Source: UBA4615 sp035628395 (GTDB lineage Bacteria > Pseudomonadota > Gammaproteobacteria > Burkholderiales > Burkholderiaceae_E). From it: a DNA stretch of 11,156 bases. The notes under the pieces were generated by a model. The model did not search any database. It was not told the origin of the DNA and was given only the letters and a program-made list of their open reading frames with translations. The translations under genes and the position numbers were made by a program. Numbering within the stretch: position 1 is the first letter of the stretch; every line of letters begins with the position of its first letter. Below are positions 1 to 6,013 of this stretch, in pieces. The stretch lies in assembly GCA_035628395.1 (NCBI GenBank), contig DASPJX010000104.1, positions 1 through 11,156 on the forward strand, read 5' to 3'.

Positions 1-581
1 CCCTTCTCGACGATGAAGGCCGTGACGCCGCGCGCCCCGAGTTCCGGTTCGGTCTTCGCGTACACGACCATCGTGTCCGCATCCGGTCCGTTGGTGATCC
101 ACATCTTCGTGCCGTTCAGCACGTAGTAGCCGCCCTTGTCCTCGGCCTTGAGCTTCATCGAGATCACGTCGCTGCCCGCGCCGGGTTCGCTCATGGCGAG
201 GGCGCCCACGTGCTCGCCGGAAATCAGCTTGGGCAGGTACTTCTGCTTCTGGGCGGCGCTCCCATTGCGGCGGATCTGGTTGACGCACAGGTTGGAATGG
301 GCGCCGTACGACAGCCCCACCGAGGCCGACGCGCGCGAGATCTCCTCCATGGCGATCATGTGCGCCAGGTAGCCCATCGCGGCGCCGCCGTACTCCTCCT
401 CCACGGTGATGCCCAGCACGCCGATCTCCCCCATCTTGCGCCACAGGTCCATCGGGAACCGGTCGCTGCGGTCGATCTCGGCGGCACGCGGCGCGATCTC
501 GGCTTGCGCGAAGGCGTGCACCGTGTCGCGCAGGGCTTCGATGTCCTCGCCCAACTGGAAGTTCAGGCCCGGTAGCTGCAT
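1..581 (-). CDS. ivd: Isovaleryl-CoA dehydrogenase, N-terminal part (3' end outside window)
   Basis: FAD-dependent dehydrogenase that converts isovaleryl-CoA to 3-methylcrotonyl-CoA in cytoplasmic leucine degradation, passing electrons to electron-transfer flavoprotein. The 193 visible residues begin MQLPGLNFQLGEDIEALRD and cover the helical N-terminal domain and the start of the beta domain. The acyl-CoA dehydrogenase signature AMSEPGAGSDVIS lies at residues 129-141, followed by the FAD-contacting WITNG at 161-165. The run around SVGLSYGAHSNLCVNQI (87-103) is typical of isovaleryl-CoA rather than short-chain or medium-chain dehydrogenases. The catalytic glutamate would be in the missing C-terminal part. 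The start is fixed by GGAG at 587-590, placed 5 bases before the ATG. The gene begins 9 bases after the thioesterase stop, so the two are probably co-transcribed and under LiuR control. Ala codons favour GCC and Leu codons CTG, less GCG/CTC-rich than the genes to the right. Family assignment is firm; exact acyl preference is inferred from similarity. Confidence 0.93.
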   Translation of the reverse strand, partial: MQLPGLNFQLGEDIEALRDTVHAFAQAEIAPRAAEIDRSDRFPMDLWRKMGEIGVLGITVEEEYGGAAMGYLAHMIAMEEISRASASVGLSYGAHSNLCVNQIRRNGSAAQKQKYLPKLISGEHVGALAMSEPGAGSDVISMKLKAEDKGGYYVLNGTKMWITNGPDADTMVVYAKTEPELGARGVTAFIVEK

Positions 582-590
582 GGAATTCTC

Positions 591-1046
591 CTAGTGGTGG
601 ATGCCCTCGCGGCCGTGGACGGCCATGAGGGTGGCATTCATGGTGGCGATCAGCTTGTCGCCGCCGGCGCCGAGCGCGAACGCCCGGCCCTCGGCGACGG
701 TGACGGTGCGCCCCGGCTTGATCACGCTGCCTTCCATGCGGAAGCGCTCGCCGCGCGCGGGCGCCAGCAGGTTGATCTTGTATTCGATGGTGAGCACCGC
801 GGCGTCGGCCGGCATCAGGCTGAACCCGGCATAGCCGCAGGCCGAGTCGAGCGCCGTCGCGACCACGCCGGCGTGCAGGAAGCCGTGCTGCTGCGTCAGC
901 GCCTCGGCCCAGGACAGCTCGATGACTACGCGGCCGGGCTCGACCTGCGCCAGCACCGCGCCGATGGTCTTCATCGCCGCCTGCCGCTCGTAGCTGGCGC
1001 GCACCCGCTCGGCGAAGCCGGGATCCTGGGGCTGGAAGGGCGGCAT
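591..1046 (-). CDS. PaaI-family hotdog acyl-CoA thioesterase
   Basis: A 151-residue single-hotdog protein of the PaaI/YigI thioesterase group, which hydrolyses acyl-CoA or aryl-CoA esters in the cytoplasm, usually as a tetramer. The hallmark is QQHGFLHAGVV at 52-62, followed by the helix ATALDSACGYAGFSL (63-77). H54 and G55 sit before the hotdog helix, and D67 is at the usual acidic catalytic position. The beta strands VLTIEYKINLLAPARGERF (84-102) and KPGRTVTVAEGRAF (110-123) complete the fold. Length is normal for the family. There is no clear Shine-Dalgarno before the ATG, but the first residues (PPFQPQDPGFAERVRASY) align with what I remember of family N-termini, so I keep this start. It is the first gene after the 22-bp palindrome and is followed after 9 bases by isovaleryl-CoA dehydrogenase. 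A role in releasing CoA trapped as pathway intermediates is an inference; the substrate is unknown. Confidence 0.88.
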   Translation of the reverse strand: MPPFQPQDPGFAERVRASYERQAAMKTIGAVLAQVEPGRVVIELSWAEALTQQHGFLHAGVVATALDSACGYAGFSLMPADAAVLTIEYKINLLAPARGERFRMEGSVIKPGRTVTVAEGRAFALGAGGDKLIATMNATLMAVHGREGIHH

Positions 1047-1062
1047 GGCGGCGGCTGCGAAG

Positions 1063-1084
1063 TTGACGTTTACGTAAACGTCAA
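1063..1084. promoter_or_regulatory. LiuR operator 1, perfect 22-bp palindrome
   Basis: The left half TTGACGTTTAC is followed directly by its exact reverse complement, giving 11 paired positions with no spacer. It fills most of the 38-base gap between the liuR stop codon (which it abuts at 1085) and the thioesterase start at 1046. MerR-family dimers bind such dyads, and as I recall the LiuR motif described in proteobacteria has this ACGTTTACGTAAACGT-type core. It is therefore taken as the site controlling the thioesterase/isovaleryl-CoA dehydrogenase operon. A second copy is at 1545-1566. Confidence 0.85.
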
Positions 1085-1495
1085 TTATGCCCGGTTTCCC
1101 TTCTCCTTTTCCAGCTTGGCCAGCAGCGCGCGGGCTTCCTTCTCGTGCGTCTTGACTTCGTCCAGGTTGGCCTGCAGCTCGGCCAGCTGCTCTTCCAGCT
1201 GCTGGCGGTGCTGCCCGAGGATGGCGAGGAACTTCTTCAGCTGCGGCCCGGTGTCGCGCGGGCTGTCGTACATGTCGATGATCTCCCGCGCCTCGGTCAG
1301 CGACAGCCCCAGGCGCTTGGCGCGCAGCGTGAGCTTGAGCCGGGTGCGGTCGCGCGCGCTGTAGACGCGGTTGCGGCCGCCGGGGCCGCTGCGCTCGGGC
1401 TGCAGCAGCCCCATGTCCTCGTAGAAGCGCATCGCACGGGTGGTGAGGTCGAATTCCTTCGCGAGGTCGCTGATCGTGTAAGTCGGTGTGGCCAT
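1085..1495 (-). CDS. liuR: LiuR, MerR-family regulator of branched-chain amino acid degradation
   Basis: A 136-residue transcription factor. Residues 6-75 form a MerR-type winged helix-turn-helix: YTISDLAKEFDLTTRAMRFY, then EDMGLLQPER, then the wing GGRNRVYSARD, then LRAKRLGLSLTEAREIIDMYD. Residues 88-131 are a long charged heptad-like helix (LKKFLAILGQHRQQLEEQL onward) that would form the antiparallel dimer coiled coil. The protein contains no cysteine, which argues against the metal- and thiol-sensing MerR branches and fits the small LiuR type, which senses catabolic intermediates. The neighbours (isovaleryl-CoA dehydrogenase, thioesterase) and the two palindromes flanking the gene support the LiuR identity. 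Known LiuR proteins control leucine/isovalerate genes. The operator at 1545-1566 overlaps its own candidate promoter, so autoregulation is likely. No close Shine-Dalgarno precedes the ATG. The start is chosen because it gives the usual short N-terminal arm before YTISDLA. Confidence 0.9.
   Translation of the reverse strand: MATPTYTISDLAKEFDLTTRAMRFYEDMGLLQPERSGPGGRNRVYSARDRTRLKLTLRAKRLGLSLTEAREIIDMYDSPRDTGPQLKKFLAILGQHRQQLEEQLAELQANLDEVKTHEKEARALLAKLEKEKGNRA
1087..1092 (-). promoter_or_regulatory. Candidate -10 element for the thioesterase operon
   Basis: Read leftwards, the hexamer CATAAT matches the sigma-70 -10 consensus at 5 of 6 positions and overlaps the liuR stop codon. Transcription would start near 1080, inside the palindrome at 1063-1084, so a bound dimer would block it. 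I see no good -35 hexamer 16-18 bases upstream; CTGGAA at 19 bases is the nearest. An alternative is that TTGACG at the palindrome edge (1079-1084) is a -35 in the classical MerR arrangement, but no -10 follows it. Sequence match only. Confidence 0.3.
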
Positions 1496-1530
1496 GAACG
1501 CAGGAGACAGCCTCGGTTCGCTTTCCTGCC

Positions 1531-1560
1531 TAGAATGCCCCGATGTGACGTTTACGTCAA
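1531..1560. promoter_or_regulatory. Overlapping divergent promoter candidates for liuR and the MBL gene
   Basis: Leftward, TTGACG (1555-1560, 5 of 6 matches to -35) is followed after exactly 17 bases by CATTCT (1532-1537, 3 of 6 matches to -10). This would serve liuR, with its -35 inside the operator at 1545-1566. Rightward, TAGAAT (1531-1536) matches the -10 consensus at 5 of 6 positions and would start RNA near 1543, just before the operator; no convincing -35 precedes it. The two -10 candidates overlap almost completely on opposite strands, so the two promoters may exclude each other. Based on hexamer matches only. Confidence 0.35.
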
Positions 1561-1566
1561 CGTCAA
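1545..1566. promoter_or_regulatory. LiuR operator 2, imperfect copy of the 22-bp palindrome
   Basis: This stretch is identical to the perfect palindrome at 1063-1084 at 20 of 22 positions. The differences are G for T at the first base (1545) and C for A at position 14 (1558), each breaking one symmetric pair. It lies in the 87-base divergent region, 50 bases upstream of the liuR start and 16 bases upstream of the MBL start. The placement suggests autoregulation of liuR and co-regulation of the hydrolase. The weaker symmetry suggests lower affinity than operator 1, an inference. Confidence 0.8.
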
Positions 1567-1582
1567 GGCCTGGCCCGCACGC

Positions 1583-2638
1583 ATGAATCCCCTCGAACAA
1601 CGCCTCTCGTACCCGTTTGGCGACACCCTGCCCGCCGCCGGCGAGACCCTGGAGATCGTGCCGGGCGTGCGCTGGGTCCGGATGGCGCTGCCGTTCGCGC
1701 TCGACCACATCAACCTGTGGCTGCTGCGGGACGAGCTCGACGGCCGCCCGGGCTGGACGGCGATCGACTGCGGCGTCGCGACCGACGCGTCGCGCGCGCA
1801 CTGGGAGACGGTCATCGCGACCGGCCTCGAGGGCCTGCCGATCCTGCGGGTGCTGTGCACGCACACGCACCCCGACCACGTCGGGCTCGCCCGGATGCTG
1901 ACCGACCGCTTCGGCTGCGCGCTGTGGATGACCGTCGGCGAGTACGCGATGGGCCGGATCCTGTCGGTGCGCATGCCCGGCGCCGATCCCGACTCGGCGC
2001 TGCGCCACTACCGGCGCCACGGCCTCGCCGGGCCGACGCTCGAGGCGCTCGCCGACCGGGCCCGTACGCACTTCCCCGACCTGGTGCCGTCGATGCCGCT
2101 GTCGTTCCGGCGGATCGCCGACGGCGAGCGCCTGCGCATCGGGGGCCGGGACTGGACGGTGATCGTCGGCACCGGCCACTCGCCCGAGCACGCGGCGCTG
2201 CACTGCGCGGCCGACGCGCTGCTCGTCGCCGGCGACATGGTGCTGCCGCGGATCTCGACCAACGTGTCGGTGTTCGACCTGGAGCCGGAGGCCGATCCGC
2301 TCGCCTGGTACCTGCGCTCGCTGTCGCGCTTCGAGCCCTGCGCGGCGGACACGCTGGTGCTGCCCTCGCACGGCCGGCCGTTCCGCGGGCTGCACGAGCG
2401 GATCGCGCAGCTGCGCGCGCACCACGACGAGCGGCTCGCGGTGGTGCTCGAGGCGTGCCGCGCGCGGCCGATGCACGCGGCCGGGATGGTGCCCGTGCTG
2501 TTCGGTCGCGAGTTCGACGCGCACCAGACGATGTTCGCGCTCGGCGAGTCGCTCGCGCACCTGCACGCGCTCTGGCACGCGGGCACGCTGCGGCGCGAGG
2601 AGGGCGCCGACGGCGTGCTGCGGTTCGCGGCGGCCTGA
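1583..2638 (+). CDS. Metallo-beta-lactamase-fold hydrolase, LiuR-linked
   Basis: A 351-residue cytoplasmic metallohydrolase of the glyoxalase II-like MBL superfamily. The full dinuclear metal site is visible: HxHxDH at H94, H96, D98 and H99 (in CTHTHPDH), a further histidine H199 in GTGHS, bridging D218 in VAGDMVLPR, and H263 in PSHGRPF. After the fold, residues 268-351 form a helical C-terminal extension (HERIAQLRAHHDERLAVVLE and onward) typical of larger relatives that cap the active site. The ATG at 1583 is chosen because the protein then begins MNPLEQRLSYPFGDTLP, a natural N-terminus. An in-frame ATG at 1535 would add 16 residues read through the operator and is less likely. There is no Shine-Dalgarno at normal spacing. 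The gene diverges from liuR across operator 2, so it is probably in the LiuR regulon. Thioester, lactone or glutathione-thioester hydrolysis are all possible; the substrate cannot be read from the sequence. Confidence 0.88.
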   Translation: MNPLEQRLSYPFGDTLPAAGETLEIVPGVRWVRMALPFALDHINLWLLRDELDGRPGWTAIDCGVATDASRAHWETVIATGLEGLPILRVLCTHTHPDHVGLARMLTDRFGCALWMTVGEYAMGRILSVRMPGADPDSALRHYRRHGLAGPTLEALADRARTHFPDLVPSMPLSFRRIADGERLRIGGRDWTVIVGTGHSPEHAALHCAADALLVAGDMVLPRISTNVSVFDLEPEADPLAWYLRSLSRFEPCAADTLVLPSHGRPFRGLHERIAQLRAHHDERLAVVLEACRARPMHAAGMVPVLFGREFDAHQTMFALGESLAHLHALWHAGTLRREEGADGVLRFAAA

Positions 2639-2643
2639 GCGGC

Positions 2644-2659
2644 GCGCCCGCCCGGGCGC
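2644..2659. terminator. GC hairpin between convergent genes
   Basis: The arms GCGCCC and GGGCGC pair around a GCCC tetraloop in the 33-base gap between two facing stop codons (2638 and 2672). The position suits a shared bidirectional terminator. No T-run follows on either strand, so it is not a classical intrinsic terminator, and GC-rich DNA forms such stems by chance. Confidence 0.35.
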
Positions 2660-2671
2660 CCCGCCGCGCGC

Positions 2672-3886
2672 TCAGGCCGCGCGGGGCTTCACCCGCGAGG
2701 CCGCGAGCTTCGCGTTCGCGCGCGCGGTGTCGACGTCGTCGGCGCGCGCGAGCGCGACCCCCATGCGCCGCTTCGGGAACGACTCCGGCTTGCCGAACAG
2801 CCGCAGGTCGGTGCCCGGCACCGACAGCGCCTCGGCCACGCAGTCGAAGACCATGGCCTTCGCGTCGGTGCCGCCGTAGATCACCGCGCTCGCGCCCGGC
2901 GCGCGCAGCGACGCGTCGACCGGCAGCCCGAGGATCGCGCGCGCGTGCAGCTCGAACTCCGACTGGTGCTGCGTGATCATCGTGACCATGCCGGTGTCGT
3001 GCGGCCGGGGGCTGACCTCCGAGAACCAGACCTCGTCGCCCCGGACGAACAGCTCGACGCCGAACAGCCCGGTGCCGCCGAGCTCGGCCACGACCTTCGC
3101 GGCGACGTCGCGCGAGCGCTCGAGCGCCCGCGCGCTCATCGGATGGGGCTGCCAGCTCTCGACGTAGTCGCCGGCCACCTGGACGTGGCCGATCGGCTCG
3201 CAGAAATGCGTGGCGACCGAGCCGTCGGCCGCCCGGGCGCGCACCGTCAGCAGCGTGATCTCGTAGTCGAAGTCGACGAAGCCCTCGACGATCACGCGCC
3301 CCGCGTCGACCCGGCCGCCGCGCGCGGCGTACGCCCACGCCGCGTCCACGTCGCCCGGCCCGTCGACCTTCGACTGGCCCTTGCCCGACGACGACATCAC
3401 CGGCTTGACGACGCACGGGTAGCCGATGCCGTCGTCGATCGCCGCGCGCAGCGCCTCGAGCGAGTCGGCGAAGCGGTAGGGCGAGGTCGGCAGCCCGAGC
3501 GTCTCGGCGGCGAGCCGGCGGATCCCCTCGCGGTTCATCGTCAGCCACGCGGCGCGCGCGGTCGGGATCACGGTGGCCGCGCCCTCGCGCTCGAGCTCGA
3601 TCAGCGTCGGGGTCGCGATCGCCTCGATCTCCGGCACGACCAGGTGCGGGCGCTCGCGCTCGACGAGCGCGCGCAGCTGCGCGCCGTCGGTCATGTCGAT
3701 CACGTGCGCGCGATGCGCGACCTGCTGGCCGGGCGCGTCGGCGTAGCGGTCGACCGCGATCGTCTCGACGCCGAGCCGCTGCAGCGCGACGATCACCTCC
3801 TTGCCGAGCTCGCCCGAGCCGAGCAGCATCACGCGCAGCGCGGCGGGCGACAGGGGCGTGCCCGGGGAGCGGGACGGGTCCGTCAT
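2672..3886 (-). CDS. purT: Formate-dependent phosphoribosylglycinamide formyltransferase (GAR transformylase 2)
   Basis: ATP-grasp enzyme of 404 residues. It forms formyl phosphate from formate and ATP and transfers the formyl group to glycinamide ribonucleotide, the third step of purine synthesis, without folate. The N-terminal PreATP-grasp domain shows VMLLGSGELGKEVIVALQRLG (19-39), followed by VDRYADAPGQQVAHRAHVIDM (45-65) and VVPEIEAI (83-90). The ATP-grasp domain has MNREGIRRLAAE (117-128), VKPVMSSSGKGQS (160-172) with K161, EGFVDFDYEIT (201-211), and the metal-binding glutamates E278 and E290 in GVELF and FSEVSPRPHDTGM. The C-terminal GGTDAKAMVF (328-337) and LFGKPES (363-369) are also typical. 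It is slightly longer than usual because of about 12 extra N-terminal residues. The start is fixed by GAGGTG at 3892-3897, 5 bases before the ATG. The ATG overlaps the upstream stop codon, so translation is probably coupled. All catalytic residues I can check are present. Confidence 0.95.
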   Translation of the reverse strand: MTDPSRSPGTPLSPAALRVMLLGSGELGKEVIVALQRLGVETIAVDRYADAPGQQVAHRAHVIDMTDGAQLRALVERERPHLVVPEIEAIATPTLIELEREGAATVIPTARAAWLTMNREGIRRLAAETLGLPTSPYRFADSLEALRAAIDDGIGYPCVVKPVMSSSGKGQSKVDGPGDVDAAWAYAARGGRVDAGRVIVEGFVDFDYEITLLTVRARAADGSVATHFCEPIGHVQVAGDYVESWQPHPMSARALERSRDVAAKVVAELGGTGLFGVELFVRGDEVWFSEVSPRPHDTGMVTMITQHQSEFELHARAILGLPVDASLRAPGASAVIYGGTDAKAMVFDCVAEALSVPGTDLRLFGKPESFPKRRMGVALARADDVDTARANAKLAASRVKPRAA

Positions 3887-3897
3887 TTGAGCACCTC
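3883..3897 (-). promoter_or_regulatory. ATGA stop-start overlap with internal Shine-Dalgarno (translational coupling)
   Basis: The last codons of the membrane/spermidine-synthase gene contain GAGGTG (3892-3897), which lies 5 bases before the purT ATG. The ATG (3884-3886) overlaps the upstream TGA (3883-3885) as ATGA. This arrangement usually lets a ribosome finishing one gene restart on the next. Confidence 0.75.
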
Positions 3898-5985
3898 GAA
3901 CAGGTTGTGGTGGTCGTCGGTCCAGGTCTCGCGCCGCGCGGGCGGCGCCGCCGGCTCGGTGCCGCCGGCGGCGCGCATCGTGCCGGCGAGCGCGTCGTCG
4001 GCGGTCAGCGCGATCCAGGTCGAGGACAGCAGCGGGCTGTCGGCCGGCGGATCGTCGTCGATCATCACCGCCTTCATGCCCGCCTCGTCGGCGAGCCGGC
4101 GCACGACGCCGGTCAGGTCCAGGTAGCGGTTGGTCACGTGGAAGACGACCGTGCCGCCGGGCGCGAGGTGGCGCCGGTAGACCGCGAGCGCCTCGCGGGT
4201 CAGCAGGTGCACCGGGATCGAGTCGCTCGAGAACGCGTCGACGGCGAGCACGTCGTAGCGCTGCGGCGCCTCGCGCTCGAGCACGAGGCGCGCGTCGCCG
4301 AGCTCGGTCTCGATCGTCGCGAGGCTGTCGGCGAGGTAGGTGAAGTGCCGGCGCGCGATGTCGGGCACCACCGGATTGAGTTCGTAGAGCCGGTAGGTGT
4401 CGCCGGGCCGCCCGTAGGCGGCGAGCGTGCCGACGCCGAGCCCGATCAGCCCGACGCGCATCGGCGCGCCGCGCGCCTGCACCGACTTCAGCGCGACCCC
4501 GATGCCCGAGCCCGGGCCGTAGTAGGTCGTGGGCAGCGCGCGCGCCTCGCCGTTCATGAACTGCTCGCCGTGCAGGATCACGCCGTGCAGCAGCCGGTGG
4601 CGGACCTCGGCCGGATCGTCGCCGACGGCCGCCTTCACGCGCAGCGTGCCGTAGAAGTTGCGCGACAGCTCGATCACGTCGTCGCGGATCCACCGGACGT
4701 AGTCGCCGAGCAGCAGCGCGCAGGCGATCGTCGCGACCGCGCCGGCCGCGCGCAGCCCGCCGCGCGACAGCGCCGCCACCAGCAGCGCGACCACGGTCAG
4801 CGCGAGCGGCAGCTCCCAGTACCAGGCGAACGCGAGCGGCGCGGCGATGCCGACCAGCAGGCCGCCCACCGCGCCGCCGAGCGAGACCATCAGGTAGAAG
4901 CGCGTGAGGTGCGCCGGGGCGGGCTTGCGCGCGACCAGCTCGCCGTGCAGGAACATGCACAGCACGAACAGCCCGAACGCGTAGACCGGCACCGCGTGCT
5001 CGACGCGCAGGATCGCGCGCTCCACGCCCGCCCCCTCGGGGCGGAAGCTCAGCCCCGCGAGCATCGCCACGCACGCGATCGCCGCGAGCGTCGCGTACTG
5101 CGGCCGCCAGTACCAGCCGGTGCCGTCGAAGCACAGGATGAAGGTGATCAGGTAGATCGCGAGCGGCAGCACCCACAGGAACGGGATCGAGGCGACGTTC
5201 TGCGTGATGTGCGTCGTGACCGACAGCAGCAGCACCGAGCCGAGCGCGGCGAGCGTCAGCCACAGCGCCTGCTCGGCAGCGCGCGGCGGCGCGTCGCCGC
5301 GCGGCACGCCGATCGGCGCGCCCGCCGCCTCGTGGGCGGCGCGCATCGGCTCGGGCACCGGCGACGGGCCGCCGCCCGCCGGGGCGGCCGGGACCGCGGC
5401 CGGGCCGGCGCGCACCGCCGACCACGCCGCCGCGATCGCGAGCACCGCGAACGCCGCGTAGCCGACCGACCAGCCGATCGACTGCAGCCGGCCGCTCGAG
5501 TTCGGCTCGATCAGCGGCGGATAGCCGACCAGCGCGAGCATCGACGCGAGGTTCGACAGCGCGTAGAGCCGGTAGACGCGCGCGCCGCTGAAGCGCCGGG
5601 TGAACCACGCCTGCACGAGCGGGCCGGTGGTGGCGAGCATCAGGTACGGCAGCCCGATCGTCGCGGCGAGCAGCCCGAGGATCCGCAGCACCGGCTGCGA
5701 GGCGTCGGTCGGCTTCATCGCCTCGGGGATCAGGATCGGCAGGAACGCGAGGCTCGCGACCAGCAGCACCGTGTGCAGGATCGCCTGCGGGCGCGGCGCG
5801 AGCCGGCGGATCACGACGTCCGAGTAGAAGTAGCCGGCCAGCAGCACGACCTGGAAGAACACCATGCAGGTCGTCCACACGGCGGCCGAGCCTCCGAACC
5901 ACGGCAGGATCTGCCGGGCGACGATCGGCTGGACCAGGAAGAGCAGGAACGCGGACAGGGCGATCGTGGCGGCGTGGAGGATCAT
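3883..5985 (-). CDS. Membrane protein fused to a spermidine-synthase-like domain
   Basis: A 700-residue two-part protein. Residues 1-195 contain about five or six hydrophobic segments (for example 3-22, 40-60, 71-87, 101-125, 178-195). A Pro/Ala/Gly-rich linker (about 196-246) follows, then more segments at about 247-262, 276-295, 299-316, 332-350, 370-390 and 400-436. Residues 445-700 form a Rossmann methyltransferase-like domain. It shows GLIGLGVGTLAAY (513-525), YELNP with E535 at the ribose-binding position, DAFSSDSIPVHLLT (593-606), and a terminal WTDDHHNLFEVL. This matches the 'fused MFS/spermidine synthase' family, whose product is poorly established; soluble SpeE enzymes are under half this length. 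The glycine-rich loop and acidic residues look intact, so aminopropyl transfer or binding of an AdoMet-like ligand is possible but unproven. The ATG at 5985 begins a signal-anchor-like helix; no strong Shine-Dalgarno is visible. It lies 28 bases after the glycosylase stop and overlaps purT by 4 bases. Confidence 0.85.
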   Translation of the reverse strand: MILHAATIALSAFLLFLVQPIVARQILPWFGGSAAVWTTCMVFFQVVLLAGYFYSDVVIRRLAPRPQAILHTVLLVASLAFLPILIPEAMKPTDASQPVLRILGLLAATIGLPYLMLATTGPLVQAWFTRRFSGARVYRLYALSNLASMLALVGYPPLIEPNSSGRLQSIGWSVGYAAFAVLAIAAAWSAVRAGPAAVPAAPAGGGPSPVPEPMRAAHEAAGAPIGVPRGDAPPRAAEQALWLTLAALGSVLLLSVTTHITQNVASIPFLWVLPLAIYLITFILCFDGTGWYWRPQYATLAAIACVAMLAGLSFRPEGAGVERAILRVEHAVPVYAFGLFVLCMFLHGELVARKPAPAHLTRFYLMVSLGGAVGGLLVGIAAPLAFAWYWELPLALTVVALLVAALSRGGLRAAGAVATIACALLLGDYVRWIRDDVIELSRNFYGTLRVKAAVGDDPAEVRHRLLHGVILHGEQFMNGEARALPTTYYGPGSGIGVALKSVQARGAPMRVGLIGLGVGTLAAYGRPGDTYRLYELNPVVPDIARRHFTYLADSLATIETELGDARLVLEREAPQRYDVLAVDAFSSDSIPVHLLTREALAVYRRHLAPGGTVVFHVTNRYLDLTGVVRRLADEAGMKAVMIDDDPPADSPLLSSTWIALTADDALAGTMRAAGGTEPAAPPARRETWTDDHHNLFEVLK

Positions 5986-6013
5986 CTCGGGAGGGGAAGG
6001 GCGCGGGAAGGGG

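Noticed and set aside
594..1364. Rightward open frame opposite the thioesterase and liuR
   Set aside because: It is antisense to two recognised genes and crosses the palindromic operator; no family resemblance.
1535..1582. Earlier in-frame ATG for the MBL gene
   Set aside because: It would translate 16 residues encoded by the operator, sits at or before the likely RNA start, and adds sequence unlike the protein's natural N-terminus.
1496..2578. Long leftward extension upstream of liuR
   Set aside because: The open frame continues through the divergent MBL gene only because stops are rare in GC-rich DNA. The MerR domain starts right after the ATG at 1495, and the operator lies upstream of it.
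5392..5450. Low-complexity Ala/Pro/Gly coding stretch as a possible repeat or recombination site
   Set aside because: It is a linker between membrane segments in the 700-residue protein; no exact nucleotide repeat or flanking duplication is visible.
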